This document shows, piece after piece, positions 56,852-64,000 of a stretch of 64,000 nucleotides of DNA. Under the pieces are notes generated by a model. The model was not told the DNA's origin. It searched no databases and saw only the letters and a list, made by a program, of their open reading frames with translations. The stretch spans positions 4,304,001 through 4,368,000 of the forward strand of contig NZ_CP067420.1 of assembly GCF_016653635.2 (NCBI RefSeq), written 5' to 3'. Every line of letters starts with the position of its first letter. The stretch's first letter is position 1. The DNA comes from Skermanella sp. TT6. Its GTDB lineage: Bacteria; Pseudomonadota; Alphaproteobacteria; Azospirillales; Azospirillaceae. The position numbers were made by a program, and so were the translations under genes.

Positions 56852-58207
56852 TCAGCTCGGGACGTCGTCCCTGGTCCGGGTCGGCTCGATCCCCTCCGGC
56901 CGGCCCACCACGACCGTCAGCAGCGCCTCCGGATCGAGCAGCCGCCCGGCGACCCGCTTGACGTCCTCCAGGGTGACCGCGTTGATCAGGTCGGACCGCC
57001 GGTCGAGATAGTCGATGCCGAGGCCGTCGCGCTGGACCTGGAGCAGCACGTCGGCGATCGCCTCGCTCGACGTGAACTGGAGCGGGAAGGAACCGGTCAG
57101 ATAGGTCTTGGCGTTGTCCAGTTCCTCCTGGGTCAGGCCCTCCTCCTGCATCCTGCGCCATTCCGCCTTCATCAGGTCGACCATGGTGCCGGCGTTCTGG
57201 TTGGCGGTCGAGCCGCCCGCCATCACCAGGGCCGCGTGCCGGAAGGGCACGAGATAGCTGTAGACGCCGTAGGTCAGCCCGCGCTTCTCCCGGATCTCCT
57301 CCATCAGGCGGGAGCTGAAGCTGCCGCCGCCCAGCACGTAGTTCATGATGGTGGCCGGGAACCAGTCGGGGTCGTTGCGCTTGACGCCGGGCTGGGCCAT
57401 CAGCACGACGGTCTGCGGCAGGGGACGCGGCACCAGCACGGTCTCCCCCGCCCCCTTGGGCACCGTGTCGGCCGGCGGCTCGATCTCCGCCTTCTCCGGC
57501 AGGCCGCCGAAGATGCGGTCCAGGACCGGGCCGAGCTGCTCGGGCGTGATGTCGCCGGTCACGGCGACGGTCAGGTTGTCCTTGGCGAAACGCCGCCGGA
57601 CGAAGGCATCGAGATCTTCCGGCTTGATCGACTCGACGCTCTCCGCCGTGCCGCGGGCGCGCCTGCCGTAGGGATGGTCCGGAAAGGCCGTCTCGTACAG
57701 GGCGCGGCGGGCCAGGAAATCGGGGTCGCCCTGCTCCCGGCGGATCTGGGCGAGCACGCCGCTGCGCATCCGCTCCACCGCCTCCCTGTCGAACCGGGGT
57801 TCGGTCAGGGCCAGCCGGGCCAGCTCTATGGCCTCCTCCTGGGTCTCGACCAGCGTCTCGACCCCGCCGTAGAAGCCGTCCACCGTGGCGGTGAAGCTGA
57901 TCGAGATGGAGTTGTCGGCCAGCCGCCGCTGGAACTCCTGGCTGTCGTAGGGACCCGCCCCCTCGTCCAGCAGGGTGGAGGCCAGGTTCGCCAGCCCTTC
58001 CTTGCCGGCCGGATCGGTCTCGACCCCGCCCCTGAAGGCGAACTTGATGGCGAGCAGCGGGATCTTGGTGTCCTGGACAAGCCAGGCCTCAATGCCGCCG
58101 GGGCTGACCACCCGCTTGATGTCGATCGCCCGGGCGTCCGGGGCGAAGCAGGCTACGGCGAGGAGGAGGACGGACAGGAAGGCCGGCATCGAAAGGCGGC
58201 GCATCAT
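56852..58207 (-). CDS. M16-family peptidase, inactive-type subunit
   Basis: The 451-residue protein has a signal peptide ([20 protein letters not shown]) and the M16 fold, but the HxxEH zinc motif is absent: the region reads LASTLLDEG instead. The C-terminal M16 domain ([19 protein letters not shown]) is intact. It overlaps its upstream partner by four bases, so the pair probably forms a heterodimer in which this subunit is non-catalytic, as in mitochondrial processing peptidase and other bacterial pairs. Confidence 0.9.
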   Translation of the reverse strand: MMRRLSMPAFLSVLLLAVACFAPDARAIDIKRVVSPGGIEAWLVQDTKIPLLAIKFAFRGGVETDPAGKEGLANLASTLLDEGAGPYDSQEFQRRLADNSISISFTATVDGFYGGVETLVETQEEAIELARLALTEPRFDREAVERMRSGVLAQIRREQGDPDFLARRALYETAFPDHPYGRRARGTAESVESIKPEDLDAFVRRRFAKDNLTVAVTGDITPEQLGPVLDRIFGGLPEKAEIEPPADTVPKGAGETVLVPRPLPQTVVLMAQPGVKRNDPDWFPATIMNYVLGGGSFSSRLMEEIREKRGLTYGVYSYLVPFRHAALVMAGGSTANQNAGTMVDLMKAEWRRMQEEGLTQEELDNAKTYLTGSFPLQFTSSEAIADVLLQVQRDGLGIDYLDRRSDLINAVTLEDVKRVAGRLLDPEALLTVVVGRPEGIEPTRTRDDVPS

Positions 58208-59718
58208 CGGATCACTCCCGAATCGTTGGACCGGGACGGAGCGGCTCCGGCTCCCGTCCCGGGGGGCTGGGCATCGGGCTGGGCATCGGGCTGGGCGGCG
58301 GCCTGGCGCACCGGGGCCGGCAGCAGCAGGCCGGTGACGGGGTTGGTCTGGCCCAGCACCGCGCGGGCGGCGGCGTTGACCTGCTCGACCGTGACGGACG
58401 CGATCCGCTCCGGCCAGGCTTCGACGTCCTCGACGGTCCGGCCGGTGGCGAGCGCCACGCCGAAGCTCATCGCCGGGCCGCGCAGGCTGTCGCGGGCGAA
58501 GATCGCCTCGCGCTCCAGCCGGGTCTTGGCCGTCGCGACCTCCTCCGCCGTGACGCCGTCGCGGACGACCTTCTCCAGCTGCTCGACCAGCGCCGCTTCC
58601 AGCTTGTCCATGTCGACGCCGGCGTTGGGGCTGACATAGGCGCCGAAGACCGAGGTATCGAAGGCGTCCGGCGAATAGCCGGTGCCGGCCGAGGTCGCGA
58701 GGCGCTGCTCGACCACCAGCGAGCGGTAGAGCCGGCTGGTGGCCCCGCCGCCGACGATCTCGCTCAGCACCTGGAGCGGATAGGCATGGACCGTCTCGCC
58801 CCTGTTGTAGCTGGGCGCGTGGTACAGGCGGCGCAGGCTGGGCTGGCGGACCTCGGCGTCGCGCAGGATGACGCGCCGCTCCGCTTCGAACGGCGGCTCC
58901 TCGACCCGGATGCGGGCCGGGACCGGACGGGGCGCGATCGGCCCGAAATATTTCTCGGCGAGCGGACGCACCTGCTCGACGGTCACGTCGCCGGCGACGA
59001 CCAGCACGGCGTTATTCGGGGCATACCAGGTGTGGTAGAACTGGTTGGCGTCGTCGCGGGTCAGCTTGGCGATCTCGTTCGCCCAGCCGATGATCGGCGT
59101 GCCGTAGGGGTGGTGGACGAACATCGAGGCCTGGACCAGCTCCGACAGCTTGTCGCCGGGCTCGTTCTCGGTCCGCTGGCGGCGCTCCTCCAGCACCACG
59201 TCGCGCTCCGGCAGGACGGTCTCGTCGGTCAGGCGGAGGTTGGCCATGCGGTCCGCCTCCATCCTCATGACCAGCTCCAGCCGGTCCGCCGCGACGTTCT
59301 GGAAATACGCGGTGTAGTCCCAGGAGGTGAAGGCGTTGTCGCGGCCGCCGTTCCGGGCGACGATCCGGCTGAACTCGCCGGGCTTCAGCTCGTCGGTCGC
59401 CTTGAACATCAGGTGTTCCAGGAAATGGGCGATCCCGCCCTTGCCGGTCTCCTCGTCGGCGGCGCCGACCTTGTACCAGACCATGTGGGTAATCACCGGC
59501 ACCCGCTGGTTGGTCACGACGACCACCTGCATGCCGTTGTCGAGCATGAAGCTTTCGGGAAAGAAGACTCCCTTGCGGGCCGCCGGCTCCGGGGCGGTGG
59601 CCGGGGCCGGCTCGGCTGGCCTCGGCGCCTCCTGGGCGAGGCCCGGCCCGAAGGCTCCGAACAGCAGCAGGGATGCGAGAACGGGCGCGGCGATCAGCCG
59701 GCGCGACGGTTCGGCCAC
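58204..59718 (-). CDS. M16-family zinc peptidase, catalytic subunit
   Basis: The 504-residue protein has a signal peptide (MAEPSRRLIAAPVLASLLLF) and the intact zinc motif AHFLEHLMF (His98, Glu101, His102) with downstream Glu. It has two M16 domains and ends with a Gln/Pro/Asp-rich tail (QPDAQPDAQPPG). Probably periplasmic; pairs with the inactive subunit downstream. The order M16-M16 next to the DUF3035 lipoprotein and lspA is conserved in alphaproteobacteria. Confidence 0.92.
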   Translation of the reverse strand: MAEPSRRLIAAPVLASLLLFGAFGPGLAQEAPRPAEPAPATAPEPAARKGVFFPESFMLDNGMQVVVVTNQRVPVITHMVWYKVGAADEETGKGGIAHFLEHLMFKATDELKPGEFSRIVARNGGRDNAFTSWDYTAYFQNVAADRLELVMRMEADRMANLRLTDETVLPERDVVLEERRQRTENEPGDKLSELVQASMFVHHPYGTPIIGWANEIAKLTRDDANQFYHTWYAPNNAVLVVAGDVTVEQVRPLAEKYFGPIAPRPVPARIRVEEPPFEAERRVILRDAEVRQPSLRRLYHAPSYNRGETVHAYPLQVLSEIVGGGATSRLYRSLVVEQRLATSAGTGYSPDAFDTSVFGAYVSPNAGVDMDKLEAALVEQLEKVVRDGVTAEEVATAKTRLEREAIFARDSLRGPAMSFGVALATGRTVEDVEAWPERIASVTVEQVNAAARAVLGQTNPVTGLLLPAPVRQAAAQPDAQPDAQPPGTGAGAAPSRSNDSGVIR

Positions 59719-59814
59719 GGCAACACCTCACTGGAAATGCCAATGCAGGACGGGAACCCGCGCGCGGAACGTCGCGGGCCCCCGTCGGGTAGACTAGAAG
59801 CTGGGCGCGGAAGG

Positions 59815-60444
59815 CTAATTGAACAAGCCTTCGAGCGGCGCCTTGCGCCGGCGCTCGATGATCGGCGTGTCGCCTTCGGTCACCGGCTTGCCCAGCGCCG
59901 CGTTCTCGCGCAGGCGCTGCTGTTCCTGCCGGGCGTTGACGACGGTACCCGGCGGGTCGGGCGTCTGCCAGAACAGCAGGCTGTCGATGAACCGCCTGTC
60001 CTGGGCCGCGAGCGTCACCGATTCCCGGTTCACCGTCGAGCGGATGCCGGGCTGGACATCGACGGCACCGGCCTGGGCGAGCAGCGCAGCCTCGCCCGTG
60101 GTGGCGGCCGGGCTGTTCGCCGCCGCTTGCTGGCGGGTCTCCGGCGTCGAGCCGAACACCGCCGATGCCGCCTGCTGGCGGGTCTCCGCCTCCTGCGGGC
60201 GGGGTGCTCCCGGCTGGGGCGGGCGCAACCGGTATTCCGGCGGAACGGCGAGCGGGGCCCGCGTCACGACGCTGAACTCGTCGGGCGGCGCGCGGTCCAG
60301 GCCGAAGGTCTGGCGCGCGCCGCTGCATCCGGAAAGCACCAGGGCGCCCAGCGCCAGACAGACCAGCGGTGCCAGAGGCCGCCGGCCCGGCCGGCCACGG
60401 TCGGGCGGGTTGTGACGGGGGTGAGAGGTGCTGATCACGTCCAT
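59815..60444 (-). CDS. DUF3035 lipoprotein, BamF-like
   Basis: The 209-residue protein has a lipobox LSGC with Cys40 after a hydrophobic stretch (LVCLALGALV), preceded by an unusually long n-region. The mature part is Ala/Pro/Gln-rich and contains FGLDRAPPDEFSVVTRAPLA, the DUF3035 core. In Caulobacter a related protein (BamF) is part of the outer-membrane beta-barrel assembly machinery; function here is inferred from family and neighbourhood. Confidence 0.82.
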   Translation of the reverse strand: MDVISTSHPRHNPPDRGRPGRRPLAPLVCLALGALVLSGCSGARQTFGLDRAPPDEFSVVTRAPLAVPPEYRLRPPQPGAPRPQEAETRQQAASAVFGSTPETRQQAAANSPAATTGEAALLAQAGAVDVQPGIRSTVNRESVTLAAQDRRFIDSLLFWQTPDPPGTVVNARQEQQRLRENAALGKPVTEGDTPIIERRRKAPLEGLFN

Positions 60445-60477
60445 TGCCGTTTTCTCTTTATCCAGCTCGCGTTGTCT

Positions 60478-61035
60478 TCAGGCCCTGTCCCGATCGTCCT
60501 TCTCCGGCCGGGAGTGGTCCCCCCCGCCTCCGAACAGGCTGTCGAGCACGATCAGGATGACGCCGACCGATATTCCCGTGTCGGCCACGTTGAATGCCGG
60601 CCAGTGGTATCCCAGGACATGGAAGTCCAGGAAGTCCGCCACCGCGCCGAACCTCAACCGGTCGATCACGTTGCCGATCGCACCGCCGATCACCATGCCG
60701 ATGCACACGGCAAGGAACGGACGGTCCGCCCGGCGCAGCCATGAGAGAAGGAAGCCCACGATGCCAAGCGCAACCGCAGATAGCACGTAGGGCATGAACT
60801 CCGCCTCATGCCAGAACAGGCTGAAACTTACACCCCTGTTCCATGCCATGACCAGATTGAAGTAGGAGGTGACCTCGATCACGCGGGGATCATGCGCCAT
60901 CCCGACGATCTCGAGCATCCACCACTTCGACGCCTGGTCCAGGATCATCACGAAAACGGCGATGATGAGGCCGAGACGGATCATCGATCGGGGACGCGCC
61001 ATCCGGCCGGCCTCGCCACGGGTCTGGTCGGTCAT
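60478..61035 (-). CDS. lspA: lipoprotein signal peptidase LspA
   Basis: LspA cleaves lipoprotein signal peptides in the inner membrane. The 185-residue product has four hydrophobic segments and both catalytic aspartates: GNVIDRLRFGAVADF and FNVADTGISVG. The ATG at 61035 overlaps the ileS stop by four bases (ATGA), so the genes are coupled. It precedes the BamF-like lipoprotein gene, which is probably one of its substrates. Confidence 0.95.
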   Translation of the reverse strand: MTDQTRGEAGRMARPRSMIRLGLIIAVFVMILDQASKWWMLEIVGMAHDPRVIEVTSYFNLVMAWNRGVSFSLFWHEAEFMPYVLSAVALGIVGFLLSWLRRADRPFLAVCIGMVIGGAIGNVIDRLRFGAVADFLDFHVLGYHWPAFNVADTGISVGVILIVLDSLFGGGGDHSRPEKDDRDRA

Positions 61036-63878
61036 TCCGCGGCCTCGGGCATGTGTTCCACCGCGTCGGCGCAGCGGTGGCACAGGGTCGGATGGGCGGC
61101 ATCGGTCCCCACCTCCGGCAGGACCCTCCAGCAGCGCTCGCACTTGTCGCCCGCCGCCGGTTCGGGGATGACCCCGACCCCCGGCACGTCCTCCAGCGTG
61201 AAGGCGCCGTCGGGGACCGGGCCGTCGACCACGCGGATCGCCGAGGTGATCGCGACCTCCGCGAGGTCGACGCCTTCCAGCGCCGCGTGCAGTTCCGGCG
61301 TGACGGTCACGACCGGGGCCGATTGCAGCGACGAGCCGATGCGCTTGTTCGCCCGCTCCAGCTCGAGGGCGCCGGTGACCACCCGGCGGACGTCGCGGAC
61401 CACCTCCCACTTCTCGGCCAGACCGGGGGCCGACCACTCCCGGGGGATGTCGACGAACGTACGCAAATGGACGCTCGGCACCGGACCGTCGCCGCCGTGG
61501 CGGCTGAGCCAGGCTTCCTCCGTGGTGAAGCACAGCACCGGGGCGAGCCACGCGGTCAGGCACGAGAAAAGCTGGTCCAGGACGGTCCGCACCGACCGCC
61601 GCCGGACCGAATCGGGCCGGTCGCAGTAGAGGCTGTCCTTGCGCACGTCGAAGTAGAAGGCCGACAGGTCCACCGCGCAGAAGTTATGCAGCGCCGTGAA
61701 CAGGCTGTGGAAGTCGTAGTCGTGGATGCCCTGGCGGACGGTCTCGTCCAGCTCGGTCAGCCGGTGGAGCACCCAGCGCTCCAGCTCCGGCATCTCGGAC
61801 ACGTCGATCCGCTCCTCCTCCGAGAAGTCGGCGAGCGCCCCCAGCAGGTAGCGCAGCGTGTTGCGGAGGCGCCGGTACAGGTCGGCCTGGAACTTCAGGA
61901 TCTCCGGCCCGATGCGCAGGTCTTCCGAATAGTCGGAGCCGACGACCCACAGGCGCAGGATGTCGGCGCCGTACTTGTCCACCACCTCCTGCGGGGCGGT
62001 CACGTTCTTCAGCGACTTCGACATCTTTCGGCCCTGCTCGTCGAGCACGAAGCCGTGGGTCAGCACCGCGTCGTAGGGCGCCCGGCCGCGGGTGCCGCAG
62101 CTCTCCAGCAGGGAGGAGTGGAACCAGCCGCGATGCTGGTCCGAGCCTTCCAGATAGAGCGAGGCCGGCCATTGCAGGTCGGGCCGCGCCTCCAGCACGA
62201 AGCTGTGGGTCGAACCGGATTCGAACCAGACGTCCACGATGTCGAACACCTGGTCGTAGTCGGCCGCCGCGTAGGCGTCGCCCAGGAAGAACTGCGGGTC
62301 GCGGGCGAACCAGGCGTCCGAGCCCTCCGTCTGGAAGGTGTCGGCGATGCGGTCGAGGACGGCCTGGTCCTTCAGCGGCTCGCCGGTCTTCTTGTCGATG
62401 AACAGCGCGATCGGCACGCCCCAGGCGCGCTGGCGGCTGATGCACCAGTCCGGCCGGTTCTCGATCATCGACGCGATGCGGTTGCGCCCCTGCGTCGGCA
62501 CCCAGCGCGTGTCGTCGATCGCCTTCAGCGCGACCTGCCTCAGCCCGTTCGTCTCCATGGAGATGAACCATTGGGGGGTGGTGCGGAAGATCAGCGGAGC
62601 CTTCGAGCGCCAGGAATGGGGATAGCTGTGGACCAGCTTGCCCTTGGCCAGCAGGCCGCCGGCATGGGCGATGGCCGAGATCACGGCGCCGTTCGCATCG
62701 CCCGGCTTGCCCGCGGGCGTATAGACCCGCTTGCCGGCGAACAGCGGCACGTGCGGATAGTAGGTGCCGTCGTCGTCCACCGTCTGCGGCACCTGGATGC
62801 CGTGCTTCCGGCCCAGGTCGAAGTCGTCCTCGCCGTGGCCGGGGGCGATGTGGACGAAGCCGGTGCCGGCATCCGCCGTGACGAAGTCGCCCGGCAGCAG
62901 CGGCACCGGGAAGTCGTAGCCCTGGCCGTGCAGCGGATGGGCGCAGCGGGTGTCGGCCAGCCGGGCGCCGGGGAGAGTGTAGAGCTGGCGCCATTCGGTG
63001 ATGCCGGCCGTCTTCGCGAGGTCGTCGGCCAGCGCGGTGGCGACCACTAGCCGCTCCCCGACCCTGGCGCCGCTGCCCTCGGCGACGGCGGCCACCTTGA
63101 ACACGCCGTATTCCATGTCGGGGCCGTAGCCGATCGCACGGTTGCCCGGCAGCGTCCAGGGCGTGGTGGTCCAGATCACCACGGAGGCGTCGTCCAGTTC
63201 CGGCGTGGCCGCGGCCGAGACCGGGAACCGCACCCAGACCGTGGTCGAGGTATGGTCGTGGTACTCCACCTCGGCCTCGGCCAGGGCGGTCTTCTCGACC
63301 ACCGACCACATGACAGGCTTGGCGCCCTTGTAGAGCCCGCCGTTCATCAGGAACTTGTGGATCTCCCGGACGATCGTCGCCTCGGCCGGGAAGGTCATGG
63401 TCATGTAGGGGTGCGACCAGTCGCCCAGCACGCCCAGGCGCTGGAACTCCTCCGCCTGGATGTCGACCCATTCCTGGGCGAACTGCCGGCACTCCGCCCG
63501 GAACCGGAGGATCGGGACCTGGTCCTTGTCCTGGCCGGCCGCCCGGTACTTCTCCTCGATCTTCCACTCGATCGGCAGGCCGTGGCAGTCCCAGCCCGGC
63601 ACATAGACCGAGTCCTTGCCGAGCATCTGCTGCGACCGGCTGACCACGTCCTTCAGGATCTTGTTGACCGCGTGCCCGACATGGATGTTGCCGTTGGCAT
63701 AGGGCGGGCCGTCATGGAGGATGAATTTCTCCCGGCCGGCCGACTGTTCGCGCAGCCGGTCATGGAGCCCCTGCTCCGCCCAGCGCCGCAGCAGCTCGGG
63801 CTCCTTCGCGGGCAGGCCGGCGCGCATGGGAAAATCGGTGCGGGGCAGGAAAACGGTCGATTTATAGTCGCGGGTCAT
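61032..63878 (-). CDS. ileS: isoleucyl-tRNA synthetase
   Basis: IleRS charges tRNA-Ile and edits misactivated valine. The 948-residue product has the HIGH-type motif HVGH (66-69), the editing CP1 domain, GRKMSKSLKN and the C-terminal zinc fingers CERCWRVLPE and CHRCADAV. This is the ordinary bacterial form with the zinc tail. The start ATG at 63878 is unambiguous. First gene of the ileS-lspA operon. Confidence 0.97.
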   Translation of the reverse strand: MTRDYKSTVFLPRTDFPMRAGLPAKEPELLRRWAEQGLHDRLREQSAGREKFILHDGPPYANGNIHVGHAVNKILKDVVSRSQQMLGKDSVYVPGWDCHGLPIEWKIEEKYRAAGQDKDQVPILRFRAECRQFAQEWVDIQAEEFQRLGVLGDWSHPYMTMTFPAEATIVREIHKFLMNGGLYKGAKPVMWSVVEKTALAEAEVEYHDHTSTTVWVRFPVSAAATPELDDASVVIWTTTPWTLPGNRAIGYGPDMEYGVFKVAAVAEGSGARVGERLVVATALADDLAKTAGITEWRQLYTLPGARLADTRCAHPLHGQGYDFPVPLLPGDFVTADAGTGFVHIAPGHGEDDFDLGRKHGIQVPQTVDDDGTYYPHVPLFAGKRVYTPAGKPGDANGAVISAIAHAGGLLAKGKLVHSYPHSWRSKAPLIFRTTPQWFISMETNGLRQVALKAIDDTRWVPTQGRNRIASMIENRPDWCISRQRAWGVPIALFIDKKTGEPLKDQAVLDRIADTFQTEGSDAWFARDPQFFLGDAYAAADYDQVFDIVDVWFESGSTHSFVLEARPDLQWPASLYLEGSDQHRGWFHSSLLESCGTRGRAPYDAVLTHGFVLDEQGRKMSKSLKNVTAPQEVVDKYGADILRLWVVGSDYSEDLRIGPEILKFQADLYRRLRNTLRYLLGALADFSEEERIDVSEMPELERWVLHRLTELDETVRQGIHDYDFHSLFTALHNFCAVDLSAFYFDVRKDSLYCDRPDSVRRRSVRTVLDQLFSCLTAWLAPVLCFTTEEAWLSRHGGDGPVPSVHLRTFVDIPREWSAPGLAEKWEVVRDVRRVVTGALELERANKRIGSSLQSAPVVTVTPELHAALEGVDLAEVAITSAIRVVDGPVPDGAFTLEDVPGVGVIPEPAAGDKCERCWRVLPEVGTDAAHPTLCHRCADAVEHMPEAAE

Positions 63879-64000
63879 GATCGGGTCCAGGCAGCCGTCG
63901 GCAGGCTGGTGCGGGCACCGGCCGGACGTCGGGTGAAATCAGGGAAGAGCGATAGCATCGCGGAGGCTCCCGCGTCCAGCCATGGCGGCGGGGAAGCGAT
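63879..64000. other. upstream region of ileS at the window edge
   Basis: About 120 bases with no supported gene. In related genomes ribF often precedes ileS, but the sequence here is too short to show it. Confidence 0.4.

Overview
The window is high-GC chromosomal DNA from an alphaproteobacterium. The protein sequences and gene neighbourhoods (ileS-lspA-DUF3035 lipoprotein-M16-M16, hisZ-purA, a fused MaeB, RpoH, HAD-IIA) point to the Rhodospirillales, and Azospirillaceae such as Skermanella or Azospirillum would fit. That placement is inference from sequence character, not from a search.

Layout. 1-10.8 kb, minus strand: the str, S10 and start of the spc ribosomal clusters in order rpsL-rpsG-fusA-tuf-rpsJ-rplC-rplD-rplW-rplB-rpsS-rplV-rpsC-rplP-rpmC-rpsQ-rplN-rplX-rplE (rplE is cut by the window edge). 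A strong sigma-70-type promoter (TTGACG-17-TATTAT) lies upstream of rpsL. 11-19.7 kb: an orphan receiver protein, a rhomboid protease preceded by four 16-bp tandem repeats, rpoH behind a heat-shock-type promoter, a HAD hydrolase, mgtE, maeB and a Nudix hydrolase. 19.7-27 kb: a large PAS-GGDEF-EAL protein, a glycosyltransferase remnant beside a Wzx-type flippase, and a divergent LysR/quinone-oxidoreductase pair followed by what may be a truncated ORF. 27-37 kb: tRNA-Leu(GAG), lipB, purA, hisZ, an amidase, glmS, rsmD, an RluB-type pseudouridine synthase, dodecin and tadA. 37-50 kb: a double cold-shock-domain protein with an RGGY linker, an animal-type haem peroxidase, a FAD oxidoreductase with a polysaccharide pyruvyl transferase, several very small ORFs, a ThuA-like protein, hsp20-lon, an FAH-family protein, a decayed 1.1-kb stretch with a palindromic repeat pair and a TPR remnant, and a DUF389 membrane protein. 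50-64 kb: a soluble chemoreceptor with duplicated PAS domains, mutL, a pentapeptide-repeat protein, pgi, an M16 peptidase pair, a BamF-like lipoprotein, lspA and ileS.

How it fits together. Much of the window is core machinery: ribosome and elongation factors, ileS and tRNA-Leu, tadA, rsmD, mutL, and envelope maturation (lspA, BamF-like lipoprotein, M16 pair). A heat-shock theme links rpoH, hsp20 and lon. Accessory traits are signalling (c-di-GMP, chemoreceptor, receiver), exopolysaccharide remnants and oxidoreductases.

The most unusual observation is the EF-G in the str operon. It is full length and in frame, but carries Arg for the nearly invariant P-loop Lys, Ser for the switch II Gly (DTPGH to DTPSH), and altered domain III and domain IV tip motifs. 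It looks like a non-canonical, possibly GTPase-impaired EF-G sitting at the canonical locus. Other notable items are the RGG/Tyr linker protein, the sigma-32-type promoter in front of rpoH itself, the recently duplicated PAS module, and a 26-residue predicted membrane peptide.
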